From: VRUE01 sp963824705
GTDB taxonomy: Bacteria; Actinomycetota; Thermoleophilia; Solirubrobacterales; 70-9
DNA: 64,000 bases
Assembly (NCBI GenBank): GCA_963824705.1
Contig: CAWGQE010000003.1
Span: 992,001-1,056,000, forward strand
Reading direction: 5' to 3'
The translations under genes and the position numbers were made by a program. Of this stretch, positions 1 to 9,314 are shown in pieces; positions within the stretch are counted from its first letter, which is position 1, and each line of letters starts with the position of its first letter. Under the pieces are notes generated by a model. The model had not been told where the DNA came from, did not search any database, and was given only the letters and a program-made list of their open reading frames with translations.

Positions 1-362
1 ACGCCGGCGAAGACCCCAACCAGATGGCGCTGGTCATGCTTGCCCGCTGGCACCGTTTCTCGATGTTGCTGACCGCCGATGCGGAGGCGGAAACGACGCC
101 GATCGAACCGGGGCCCATCGACGTGCTCAAGGTCGCCCACCATGGCAGCGACGACGCTGGGCTCGGCGATCTGCTCGACCGCGTCCGGCCGCGCCTGGCG
201 GTGATCTCAGTCGGTGCCGGGAACCCGTTCGGCCACCCGACCGCGGCTACTCTCGCGACGCTTGCTTCGCACGGTGTTCCCACCCTGCGCACCGATCGCG
301 ACGGAACCGTCGTGCTCGAAGTGGTTGGCGATTCGGTTCGCGTGAGCAACGACGATGGCTGA
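1..362 (+). CDS. comEC: ComEC/Rec2 competence protein, C-terminal end (partial)
   Basis: Only the last ~120 codons are inside the window; the frame is open from the first bases and ends at TGA 360-362. The residues match the C-terminal metallo-beta-lactamase-like domain of ComEC: an LLTADAE strand corresponding to the usual LLTGD segment, then KVAHHGS and a late 'NPFGHP' motif typical of this domain. ComEC forms the inner-membrane channel for DNA uptake in competent bacteria; the MBL domain is proposed to process the non-transported strand. The TGA overlaps the ATG of the next gene by 8 bases. A stand-alone MBL-fold hydrolase cannot be excluded because the membrane part is not visible, but comEC followed by holA and rpsT is a common bacterial gene order. 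Confidence 0.8.
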   Translation, partial: AGEDPNQMALVMLARWHRFSMLLTADAEAETTPIEPGPIDVLKVAHHGSDDAGLGDLLDRVRPRLAVISVGAGNPFGHPTAATLATLASHGVPTLRTDRDGTVVLEVVGDSVRVSNDDG

Positions 363-1293
363 GGTCGCGACCGAGGGAGCATTTCCTTGCCAATCCCTGG
401 ACGAATCAACGAATCGATATTGGGATTATCTCGCCGCCGCCTTGTCGATCGGCGCGAGGCGGTCGATGGACGTATCGGTGCTCTCCAAACATCGACAGCG
501 GTCGCTGCGGTCTGCCCTCAGAACGAGTGTTCTCGGCGACGGACTGCTCGAGCGGACCCGCAGTACATCGCTGGCATTGCTCGGCGTAACCGCCGCAATC
601 GGCCTGGCGATGATCGCTCTGGCGCTCAACCAGAGTTGGCCGTTGATTGCCGGGGTTCCGATCCCCGGCTTCGGGAGCGGGCATCAGGCGGTCGGCAAGG
701 CCGCGGTCGTCGCGAAAGCGGGGACTCGGGGTGGCCGCCTGGCAATCTCCGCCGCGACCAGCCAAACGAGTCCAGGGATCTCTTCGGGCAAGCCGAGGCC
801 ACGTCCCGGTGGGGCCGTGGCACTGGCGGGATCACGAGCCCCCCGGACCGCGGGTCTTGTCGCCTCCCAGCCGACTCCTGCGAGCCCGGTCGGCGGCAGC
901 CTGCCCAGCGAAGCGGTCCCGGATCCGACTCCTGTCGCCCAGCAGCCCGCTCCCCCTGCCGCGCCGACGCCGGCTGCCGCTCCTGCAGCGGTCGCGGTTT
1001 CCAATCTCAACTCCTCGTCCCCGGGTACGGTGTCTGAGACGCCGGAGTCTCCGATCCCCTCGCAGACTCCGCCGGCCACCGACGAAAACGACGAGCACGG
1101 TCATGGCCACACGAATCACAGTCATGGCCACTCGCACGACGGGGACGATTCGGACACGCCCGCCCCGAGCGAAAGTCCTGAAACCGCGCCCGCCCCGAAC
1201 GAAGCTCCTCCACAAGAAGCCAACGCCCCCGAAGAATCCGAAAGCGAGCAATCGCACACGTCGTCCTGGGGTCACGGCCACGGTCACTGGTAG
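355..1293 (+). CDS. single-pass membrane protein with Pro/Ala-rich and His-rich extracytoplasmic tail
   Basis: Unrecognised family, 312 residues. Residues ~72-91 form one hydrophobic helix preceded by a basic stretch (KHRQR, RSALR), so the N-terminus is probably cytoplasmic and the rest outside. Residues ~140-240 are Pro/Ala/Ser-rich and look disordered. Two histidine clusters follow: residues ~248-261 (HGHGHTNHSHGHSH) and the extreme C-terminus (WGHGHGHW), separated by an acidic Pro/Glu-rich linker. Histidine runs of this kind commonly bind Zn, Ni or Cu, but a metal role is inference. The ATG at 355 overlaps comEC by 8 bases, suggesting coupling. An internal ATG at 469 would still keep the membrane helix. 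No catalytic domain seen. Confidence 0.6.
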   Translation: MAEVATEGAFPCQSLDESTNRYWDYLAAALSIGARRSMDVSVLSKHRQRSLRSALRTSVLGDGLLERTRSTSLALLGVTAAIGLAMIALALNQSWPLIAGVPIPGFGSGHQAVGKAAVVAKAGTRGGRLAISAATSQTSPGISSGKPRPRPGGAVALAGSRAPRTAGLVASQPTPASPVGGSLPSEAVPDPTPVAQQPAPPAAPTPAAAPAAVAVSNLNSSSPGTVSETPESPIPSQTPPATDENDEHGHGHTNHSHGHSHDGDDSDTPAPSESPETAPAPNEAPPQEANAPEESESEQSHTSSWGHGHGHW

Positions 1294-1315
1294 ACGGCCG
1301 TTCCGGGCCGCCATC

Positions 1316-1321
1316 TAGACT
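1316..1321 (+). promoter_or_regulatory. -10 hexamer TAGACT, leaderless-type, for holA
   Basis: TAGACT ends exactly 6 bases before the ATG of holA at 1328, which would place the transcription start at or next to the start codon. No convincing -35 is visible. The same geometry recurs at hrcA, vapB, hisIE, trpF, uvrB and gcvT. Confidence 0.5.
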
Positions 1322-1327
1322 CGGCCG

Positions 1328-2308
1328 ATGGCCGAGGAGATGCGCCCTCTCTATCTGATCGCCGGTACCGACGGGGCAAAGATCGACGCGACGCGCTCGC
1401 GCCTGCGGGCGCGAGCGGAGCGCGACGGGGGAGTTGCCTCGCTGCAGATCTTCGAGCCCGGTGAGGGCCGGGGCGCGCCCGATCACGAGGCTCTGCTGGG
1501 GGCGATCCCGGCGATGTCGCTGACGGAATCCCGCCGCTACCTGCTCGCCGACGGCGTGGAGCGCTGGCGCGACCGGCAGCTGGAAGCGGTGGCGGCGGCG
1601 CTCGCCGGACTGCCTCCGGACCTCAGTGTCGTCTTGATTGCGCGGGCGAAAGCGCCGGTGAAGTTGGTCAAGGCGGTCAAGGCGGCAAAGGGGGAGATCC
1701 ACGAGTTCGAGGCTCCCAAGGCGAGGGAGATGCCACGTGTGCTGGTCGCCGACGCCAAGCGGCTTGGCTTCCGTCTCGACTCCGCTGCGGCGCGCATGCT
1801 GGTCGACCGCATGGGCGCGAATCCACAGCGCCTTCACAGCGAGCTGGAGCGCCTTGCCCTCTGGGCGGGAGAGGACGGGGCGGTGGACGCTGCCGACCTC
1901 GACGCGATGATCGCCGACACCTCCGAGGCAGTCGTCTGGGCGCTGTCCGACGCGCTGCTCGAGCGCGACGCGGCGGCTGCCCTGCGGATCGCCGAGCGGC
2001 TGATCTCGCAGGGGGAGAACGTCACCGGATTGATCTACGGCCTCGCGTCGCGCTTGCGCAAAGCTTGCGCGGTGGCGGCAATGCTGAAGGAGGGGATACC
2101 GCCGAAGCAGGTCGAGTCGAGCCTCGGCATGCATCCCTACGCGGCCAAGCAGCTCGTCGGCAGGCTTCAGAACGTCGATGCGGGTGAGTTGCGGGAGGCG
2201 ACGATCGCCCTTGCCGATCTCGAGGTCTGGTGTCGCGGGGGTGCCGACTACGGCGACGAGCTGGCGCTGACCCTGGCGCTGCGCGCCGCGGCGGGCGTGC
2301 CGGCCTGA
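1328..2308 (+). CDS. holA: DNA polymerase III subunit delta
   Basis: 326 residues, normal length for HolA, the clamp-loader subunit that opens the beta sliding clamp. The N-terminus begins with the family-typical 'LYLIAGTDGAKIDATRSRL' strand-helix, followed by an AAA+-like fold without a functional P-loop, then the helical domain ('VDRMGANPQRLHSELERLAL') and the C-terminal oligomerisation region. Neighbours comEC upstream and rpsT immediately downstream on the opposite strand are the usual bacterial arrangement. The stop (2306-2308) abuts the rpsT stop, so the two genes converge with no intergenic space. No SD is evident; a -10-like TAGACT lies 6 bases upstream of the ATG. Confidence 0.9.
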   Translation: MAEEMRPLYLIAGTDGAKIDATRSRLRARAERDGGVASLQIFEPGEGRGAPDHEALLGAIPAMSLTESRRYLLADGVERWRDRQLEAVAAALAGLPPDLSVVLIARAKAPVKLVKAVKAAKGEIHEFEAPKAREMPRVLVADAKRLGFRLDSAAARMLVDRMGANPQRLHSELERLALWAGEDGAVDAADLDAMIADTSEAVVWALSDALLERDAAAALRIAERLISQGENVTGLIYGLASRLRKACAVAAMLKEGIPPKQVESSLGMHPYAAKQLVGRLQNVDAGELREATIALADLEVWCRGGADYGDELALTLALRAAAGVPA

Positions 2309-2575
2309 CTACTTGGCGGCGGCCGCCGCAATACGGGCGGCTTTCGCCTTCTTCCGCGCGGCGGTGTTCTTGTGGAAGGCGCCCTTCTGGACGGCCTTGT
2401 CGATGCGTGAGACGAGCGCCCGGTGCTCGGCCTCGATCGCTGCCGTGTCGCCACCCTCGACAGCGCTCTCGAGCCGCCGGAAATAGGTCTTGACCGTGCT
2501 GGTCAGGAGCCGGTTCTCAGTTCGCTCGCGCTCGCTGCGTAGGATCCGCTTCTTTTGTGAGGCTATGTTGGCCAT
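2309..2575 (-). CDS. rpsT: 30S ribosomal protein S20
   Basis: 88 residues, standard length. Starts MANIASQKKRILRSE, has the conserved central 'RLESAVEGGD' region and ends in 'KGAFHKNTAARKKAKAARI' with an Ala-rich tail, all diagnostic of bS20. It binds 16S rRNA in the body of the small subunit and assembles early. It is divergent from murJ; the ~69-base spacer between them contains TATAGT reading on the minus strand, a possible -10 with a leader of about 45 bases. Confidence 0.95.
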   Translation of the reverse strand: MANIASQKKRILRSERERTENRLLTSTVKTYFRRLESAVEGGDTAAIEAEHRALVSRIDKAVQKGAFHKNTAARKKAKAARIAAAAAK

Positions 2576-2644
2576 GAGTCGTGAGCCTCGGAGCGGCGTC
2601 TGCCGGTCCCAGGCGGCCGCCGACTATAGCGACTGAGACCCAGC

Positions 2645-4324
2645 TTGGAGACCCCCAGGGCACCAGACAGAGACGATCGCGAGGAGGCAGCGGTCGCCGC
2701 CGACGCCGCCGTGCGCGCCGCCGAGGCTTTCGAGCCCGGCGAGGAAAGCTCCGGCGAGCCCGCTCCCGGCCTGCGGTCGGGGCGCATCGCGCGCTCCACC
2801 GCGTTCTTCTCGATCGCGACCGCCGCCTCGCGTATCGCCGGCCTCGTCCGCGAGGTCGTCGCCGCCGGCTACTACGGCATCAGCGGGCCGATGTCCGCCT
2901 TCACGATCGCCTTCCAGGTCCCCAACCTGGTGCGCGCCCTCTTCGCCGATGCGGCGCTGCAGCCGGCCTTCGTCCCGGTCTTCACCGAGCAGCTGGAGAA
3001 AAAGAACTACCGCGAGGCCTTCCGCCTCGCCTCGACGCTGCTGCTGCTGGTCACGCTCGTGCTGGGCGCGATCACGGCGCTGTTCGTCTTGCTGGCGCCG
3101 CTCATCATGCCGCTCTTCGCTCCGGGCTTCGAGGGGGCGATCCTCGATCTCACCGTCACCCTCTCCCAGGTCCTCTTCCCGATCCTGATCCTGCTCGGGC
3201 TGAGCGGTGTCGTCGTCGGCATCCTCAACAGCTACGACCGCTTCGGCGCCTTCGCGATCTCGCCCCTGTTCTGGAACCTGACGATCATCGCTGCACTGGT
3301 CTTCCTGATCCCGGCCTTCCACGGGCAGAACCGGATCTACGCCTACGCGATCGGCATCCTCGCCGGCACCTTGGTTCAGCTCCTGATCCCGACCTGGGAT
3401 CTGCGCAATACGCCCTTCAAGTTCGAATGGAGCTTCGAGTGGCGCAACCCGGACGTGCGCCGCGTCCTCCTGTTGATGCTGCCGGTGACGATCAGCCTCG
3501 GCCTGATCAACTTCAACCTGCTGATCAACAGCCTCTTCGGCAGCCTGGTCAGCGATCAGTCGCCGGCGGCGATCGACAAGGCCTTCCGCATCTACCAGCT
3601 TCCCCAGGGCATCTTCTCGGTGGCGATCGCGACCGTCCTCTTCCCGACGCTCGCCCGCTTCGCCGCCCGTGGCGAGCACGACAACCTGCGAGCGACGATG
3701 GCCAACGGGATGCGCCAGATCCTCTTCGTCCTGCTGCCCGCCGCTGCCGCGGTCCTGGTCCTCTCCGAGCCGATGATCCGGTTGGTCTACCAGCGCGGCG
3801 AGTTCACCCCGCAGGAGACGACCCTGGTCGCCACCGCCCTCTTCTGGTTCGCCTTCTCGCTGCCGACCAACGGCCTCTACCTCTTGCAGACGCGGACCTT
3901 CTTCAGCCTCCAGCGCCCCTGGATGGCGACCGGCCTCGCCGCTCTCGACCTAGTCGTCTCCGCACTCGGTGCCCTGTTCCTCTACAAGCCCTTCGGCACC
4001 GGAGGGATCGTCGCCGGAACGGGCATCGGCACGACCGCCGCCGTGCTCGCCCAGGCCGTCGTCCTGCGCCGCGAGCTCGGCGGCCTCGAGCTAGGCAGGC
4101 TGCTCTCCACCGGTATGCGCATAACCCTGGCGGCAGCGGCGCTTGCGGCGGTCTCATTCGGGGTCTGGGACCTGCTCGACAACGCCCTTGGCCGCGGCCT
4201 AGGAGGTCAGATCGTCTCGTTGGGAATGGCCCTGGCGCTGGGCGGCCTGGTCTACGTCGGGGCAGCCAAGCTCCTCCGCATTGCCGAGCTCGAGCAGATA
4301 ACGCGGTTGGTCCGCCGCCGCTAG
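2645..4324 (+). CDS. murJ: lipid II flippase MurJ (MviN family)
   Basis: 559 residues with about 14 predicted membrane helices. After a ~45-residue acidic, Ala/Glu-rich cytoplasmic extension, the MurJ core starts at 'RIARSTAFFSIATAASRIAG', followed by the 'VPNLVRALFADAALQPAFVP' region whose Arg and Asp residues match the conserved MurJ cavity. MurJ moves undecaprenyl-PP-MurNAc(pentapeptide)-GlcNAc across the membrane for peptidoglycan synthesis. TTG at 2645 is the first plausible start; a later start would only remove the extension. It is followed without any gap by the next membrane protein (ATG directly after TAG), which implies co-transcription. Confidence 0.92.
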   Translation: METPRAPDRDDREEAAVAADAAVRAAEAFEPGEESSGEPAPGLRSGRIARSTAFFSIATAASRIAGLVREVVAAGYYGISGPMSAFTIAFQVPNLVRALFADAALQPAFVPVFTEQLEKKNYREAFRLASTLLLLVTLVLGAITALFVLLAPLIMPLFAPGFEGAILDLTVTLSQVLFPILILLGLSGVVVGILNSYDRFGAFAISPLFWNLTIIAALVFLIPAFHGQNRIYAYAIGILAGTLVQLLIPTWDLRNTPFKFEWSFEWRNPDVRRVLLLMLPVTISLGLINFNLLINSLFGSLVSDQSPAAIDKAFRIYQLPQGIFSVAIATVLFPTLARFAARGEHDNLRATMANGMRQILFVLLPAAAAVLVLSEPMIRLVYQRGEFTPQETTLVATALFWFAFSLPTNGLYLLQTRTFFSLQRPWMATGLAALDLVVSALGALFLYKPFGTGGIVAGTGIGTTAAVLAQAVVLRRELGGLELGRLLSTGMRITLAAAALAAVSFGVWDLLDNALGRGLGGQIVSLGMALALGGLVYVGAAKLLRIAELEQITRLVRRR

Positions 4325-6352
4325 ATGCTCGATCTGCCGCGTTACCTGCTGGGCGTGCTTGAGCTGGCCTGGCTCGTCGGCTTCGCGAGCTACGGCGCAT
4401 CCGCGATCCGCATAAGGCTGCTTCCAGCTTTCTCGGGAGCGCCGGCCCATCTCGCGACCGCGCTATTGGCTCTCGCGATTCTCATCTGGACTGGCGAGTT
4501 GCTTGGGAGCTTCGCGTTGTTCGAACCAGTGCCGTATCTCGTTGGCGTTGCCGTTATTGGCTTGGGATTGTGGCGATGGGTTGGGGGAGGGCGGGGCGAA
4601 AAAGAGGACGCCGCTGCGCGAGAGGGATGCCCCCGCCCTCCCACTCGGAGCGCGACATTGATCGCGCTGGCGGTAGCTGCGATCGCGATTGTCAAGTTCG
4701 GTGTAGAGGTCAAGGCGAAGCTGGGGACTGGCATGACCGGGTTCGATTCGACCTGGTATCACGGGCCGTTCGCCGCCGGGTTCTTTCAGAGTGGAAGCAC
4801 CTGGGATTTGCACTTCATCGCGCCGCAATTCCTCGCGTGGTTCTACCCGGCGAATGCGGAAATCTTCCACTCGGTTGGGATGCTGGCGTTCGGTAGAGAT
4901 GTGCTTTCGCCGCTGCTGAATCTCGGTTGGTTTGTCGGCTGCCTGATTGCTTGCTGGTGCATCGGGAGGCCGTACCGAGTTGCGCCGTGGTCGCTGGCGC
5001 TGGGAGCTGTCGCGCTGAGTCTTCCGGTGCTTTCAGATCAAGCAGGGGAAGCAAGAAACGACATCGTCGGGATCTTCTTCCTACTTGCTGCTGTTGCGAT
5101 TGCTCTCAATGCGTGGGCGGTGCGGAGAGAGGGTGAGGCTGGGCTTTCCACGGGCGCCCTTCTCGTTGTCGGCTTGGCAGCGGGTCTAGCCGCGGGCACC
5201 AAGCTCAACTTCCTCCTACCTGCCGCTGTTCTCGTCATGGGGCTTGCGGTGACGGCGCCAGCAGACAGGCGATGGCGAGCTCTTGCGGCAGCTGGCCTGG
5301 CTGCTCTGACCGGCGGCGGTTACTGGTACCTGCGCAACCTGATCCACACCGGTAATCCGCTGCCCTGGTTCGACTCAATCGGCCCGATCTCGCTGCCCGC
5401 GCCCGACCAAGCGCTGGGGGGACGTGAAGGCCACAGCGTGCTTGGCTACCTGACCAACGGCTCGGTCTGGTCCGACTGGTTCCTGCCGGGACTGCACGGG
5501 GGCCTGACGATCCTCTGGCCGCTGCTCGCTGCTCTCGCCCTGGTAGGCCTTCTCCTGCCTGTTTTCGCAGCGCGGTCGAGCTTTGGATCGCTATCCGGAC
5601 CTAACCTCGACCGCGACAGTGTGTTGCGGGTTGTCGCCGTCACTGGTTGTGCCGCGGCTTTCGCCTGGCTGATCGCGCCGACCTCTGCCTCCGGCCCCGA
5701 GGGCATGGCCCGCGGCTTCGAATCCGGCTTGCGCTACCTCGCGCCCGCTTTGGTCCTGGGCTTGACCGTCCTGCCTGTAGCGCTACTCCCGTGGGTGGCA
5801 CGGTGGCGGGGGACCCCCATAGCGGAGGGCGCGCGAAGCGCGCCCGAGCACATGGGGGAGGGCCACCGTGACAGGACCCGCGGGCCGCAGGTGGCAGCGC
5901 TGGTTCTTCTCGCGGCGATCGCGATCGGCTACCCCGTCCAGCGTCACTATCTCGAGAACCGCTACGCGAACCCCAGCTTCGCGACTCCCGGCCTCAACGC
6001 CGCCTTCAAGTGGGCCGATGGCATCTCGGGCGCGCGTATCGCGATCACCTCGACGCGCCAATACCCCCTCTTCGGCACCGACCTCACCAACCAAGTCCAG
6101 TACATAGGCGAAGAACAGCCCCACGGAGGCTTCGAGGCCCCCTCGAGCTGCCAACAATGGCGCCGTCTCCTCAACGAAGGGCACTACGACTACGTAGTCA
6201 CCTCCCGCGACCGCATAGAACCCAATAAGCCCCCATACCCACCAACCACCCGCTGGACCGAGGGCCCCCAAGCAACGCCAATCTCAAAAACGCCGCCAAC
6301 GGTCGTCTTCAAGCTGAACGGCACCCTGGGCCCATCGGCGTGTAGCCGATAG
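4325..6352 (+). CDS. large polytopic membrane protein, GT-C/ArnT-like architecture
   Basis: 675 residues with roughly 10-12 hydrophobic helices and a C-terminal soluble part after ~residue 535. The first extracytoplasmic loop carries 'FDSTWYHGPFAAGFFQ', an acidic/aromatic pattern reminiscent of GT-C glycosyltransferases that use polyprenyl-phosphate sugars, so a glycosyltransferase role is a reasonable but unproven guess. The ATG follows the murJ stop directly. Two palindromic elements lie in frame inside the gene (4585-4642, residues ~87-106; 5799-5870, residues ~492-516); each encodes a hydrophilic Gly/Arg/Pro-rich stretch between membrane helices. The 3' end (~5990-6350) shows weaker GC bias than the upstream part. 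Confidence 0.6.
   Translation: MLDLPRYLLGVLELAWLVGFASYGASAIRIRLLPAFSGAPAHLATALLALAILIWTGELLGSFALFEPVPYLVGVAVIGLGLWRWVGGGRGEKEDAAAREGCPRPPTRSATLIALAVAAIAIVKFGVEVKAKLGTGMTGFDSTWYHGPFAAGFFQSGSTWDLHFIAPQFLAWFYPANAEIFHSVGMLAFGRDVLSPLLNLGWFVGCLIACWCIGRPYRVAPWSLALGAVALSLPVLSDQAGEARNDIVGIFFLLAAVAIALNAWAVRREGEAGLSTGALLVVGLAAGLAAGTKLNFLLPAAVLVMGLAVTAPADRRWRALAAAGLAALTGGGYWYLRNLIHTGNPLPWFDSIGPISLPAPDQALGGREGHSVLGYLTNGSVWSDWFLPGLHGGLTILWPLLAALALVGLLLPVFAARSSFGSLSGPNLDRDSVLRVVAVTGCAAAFAWLIAPTSASGPEGMARGFESGLRYLAPALVLGLTVLPVALLPWVARWRGTPIAEGARSAPEHMGEGHRDRTRGPQVAALVLLAAIAIGYPVQRHYLENRYANPSFATPGLNAAFKWADGISGARIAITSTRQYPLFGTDLTNQVQYIGEEQPHGGFEAPSSCQQWRRLLNEGHYDYVVTSRDRIEPNKPPYPPTTRWTEGPQATPISKTPPTVVFKLNGTLGPSACSR
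4585..4642. repeat. palindromic element inside the membrane protein gene (first copy)
   Basis: Perfect 12-base inverted arms GGGAGGGCGGGG (4585-4596) and its complement (4631-4642) enclose 34 bases containing CGAAAAAGAGGACG. That internal string resembles the CGAAAAAGTACAAG core end of the elements at 9190 and 42511, so it may be a short or decayed relative. It is read through in frame by the host gene. Confidence 0.5.
5799..5870. repeat. nested palindromic element inside the membrane protein gene (second copy)
   Basis: Outer arms CACGGTGGC (5799-5807) and GCCACCGTG (5862-5870), a second pairing CCCCCAT/ATGGGGG, and an inner perfect hairpin GGGCGCGC-GAA-GCGCGCCC (5827-5845). The 72-base unit is a whole number of codons and is translated into a hydrophilic loop between two membrane helices. 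Confidence 0.6.
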
Positions 6353-6359
6353 CGCCTCT

Positions 6360-6513
6360 CCGGCGGGTGGCGTCGGTGGCGGGGGTGTGCTCCGCCAGTG
6401 CGGAGTCTGCGGAGGGCGAGACCTCATCCCGTTTGGGGATTGCGTCCCTTTGCCCGGAGCAGATCGCAGCACCAGGAGGGCACCCCCGGCGGCGACGACA
6501 GGACCCGCCGGCC
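6360..6513. repeat. degenerate inverted repeat between the membrane protein gene and lepA
   Basis: The left part around 6360-6392 and the right part around 6475-6513 pair over several blocks (CCGGCGGGT, CGTCG, GGGGGTG, CTCC) separated by mismatches. This fits an older palindromic element of the kind seen elsewhere in the window. It fills most of the 183-base gap; nothing else is recognisable there. Confidence 0.35.
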
Positions 6514-6535
6514 ACTCGCCATACTCCCTCGGCCC

Positions 6536-8329
<1,794 letters not shown>

Positions 8330-8344
8330 GTAGGTTTCCGACCC

Positions 8345-8785
8345 ATGGCTATAAAGACCGAGGCAATAGGCAAGGAATGGCCCGCCACGACGTATGAGGT
8401 GGGCAAGGAGAAGATCGGCGAGTACGCGCGGGTGATCGGGATCGAGAACCCGGTGCACTTCGACCGCGAGGCGGCCAAGGCCGCCGGCTACCGCGACGTC
8501 GTCGCGCCGCCGATGTTCTGCGTCGTCTACAGCGCCCCGGCACTTGCCCCGGCGATGTTCGACCCCGAGGTGGGGATGAACTTCGCCGCGATGGTGCATG
8601 GCGGGCAGGAGTTCGTCTGGAGCGAGCCGGCTTGCTCGGGCGATGAGATCGCGACCGGCGCCAAATGCCTGCAGATCTTCGAGAAAGACGGCAAGGGCTT
8701 CTACGTCTTCGAGACCGTCTCGACGAATCAGGACGGCGCCGAGGTCGTGCGCGGGACCTGGACCAACATCGTGAGGGGAGTCTGA
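8345..8785 (+). CDS. MaoC-like dehydratase, HadA/FAS1-type N-terminal hot-dog subunit
   Basis: 146 residues, single hot-dog fold of the 'FAS1-like dehydratase' type found in mycobacterial HadA/HadC ('NPVHFDREAAKAAGYRDVVAPPMF' is the family signature region, trimmed: key residues N, H, F, APPMF). It lacks the catalytic D/H pair, which is expected for the non-catalytic partner. The next gene begins one base after the stop and supplies the catalytic MaoC motif, so the pair probably forms a heterodimeric (3R)-hydroxyacyl thioester dehydratase in fatty-acid elongation. A TAGGTT hexamer sits 8 bases before the ATG. Substrate cannot be told from sequence. Confidence 0.75.
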   Translation: MAIKTEAIGKEWPATTYEVGKEKIGEYARVIGIENPVHFDREAAKAAGYRDVVAPPMFCVVYSAPALAPAMFDPEVGMNFAAMVHGGQEFVWSEPACSGDEIATGAKCLQIFEKDGKGFYVFETVSTNQDGAEVVRGTWTNIVRGV

Positions 8786-8786
8786 G

Positions 8787-9182
8787 ATGGCGGAGCTCAA
8801 CGTGGGAGACCAGATCGCCGAGCTGCGAGTGACGCCGGACAAGTATCTGCCACACCGTTACGCGGGCGCCTCGGGTGACTTCAATCCGATCCACATCGAC
8901 CCCGAGTTCGCGAAAGCGGTCGGCCTGCCGAACACGATCCTTCACGGCCTCTACATGATGGGCCTCGTCGCCCGGGCAAGCGCCGAAGGGGCCGGGGGCG
9001 GCGATCCCAGTTCGCTGAAACGCCTTTCGGTCCAGTTCCGTGGCATGGGTGCCCCCGAGACGGAGATCGTCGTCAGCGGCACTGTCAAGTCGGTCGAGGG
9101 CGGCGGGGCCGTGATCGACGTCGTCGCCGCGCAAGGCGACACCGAAACGATCAAGAACGCCGAGGCCGAAGTAGCGCTGTAG
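8787..9182 (+). CDS. MaoC-like dehydratase, catalytic HadB-type subunit
   Basis: 131 residues. Hydratase motif with catalytic Asp31 and His36 in 'SGDFNPIHIDPEFAKAVGL', followed by the 'HGLYMMGL' helix, as in MaoC/HadB. It hydrates or dehydrates (3R)-hydroxyacyl thioesters. It is nearly contiguous with the HadA-like gene upstream, the same order as mycobacterial hadAB. Its stop is followed within 10 bases by a large palindromic element, which may mark the end of the lepA-hadAB transcription unit. Confidence 0.8.
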   Translation: MAELNVGDQIAELRVTPDKYLPHRYAGASGDFNPIHIDPEFAKAVGLPNTILHGLYMMGLVARASAEGAGGGDPSSLKRLSVQFRGMGAPETEIVVSGTVKSVEGGGAVIDVVAAQGDTETIKNAEAEVAL

Positions 9183-9189
9183 GGCTGGG

Positions 9190-9299
9190 GCGCGGGCGGG
9201 CGGCCCTCCCAGCTCAACTTTTTCGGTGGAACGTCTGAGATCTGCCGTCGGTCCGGCACCGAAAAAGTACAAGCCGCGGGGAGGGCCACCCGCCCGCGC
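9190..9299. repeat. family-2 palindromic element, 110 bp
   Basis: 21-base inverted arms (9190-9210 and 9279-9299) with a single mismatch. The core between them carries AACTTTTTCGGTGGAACGT near the left and CCGAAAAAGTACAAGCCG near the right. The same core strings, reverse-complemented, are in the element at 42511-42622, whose arms are unrelated in sequence. It sits between hadB and hrcA and ends 4 bases before the hrcA -10. Confidence 0.85.
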
Positions 9300-9302
9300 T
9301 TC

Positions 9303-9308
9303 TAGACT
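9303..9308 (+). promoter_or_regulatory. -10 hexamer TAGACT, leaderless-type, for hrcA
   Basis: TAGACT ends 6 bases before the hrcA ATG at 9315. The -35 zone falls inside the right arm of the palindromic element. I looked for a CIRCE inverted repeat (TTAGCACTC-N9-GAGTGCTAA) here and did not see one. Confidence 0.5.
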
Positions 9309-9314
9309 CCATGC

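Noticed and set aside
6398..6535. N-terminal extension of LepA to 6398
   Set aside because: These codons lie in a degenerate palindrome and encode an Arg-rich stretch; LepA proteins begin at the MDHIRNFSII position.
9183..9314. CIRCE operator upstream of hrcA
   Set aside because: I looked for TTAGCACTC-N9-GAGTGCTAA and near variants; the inverted repeat there is a different, much longer palindrome shared with 42511-42622.
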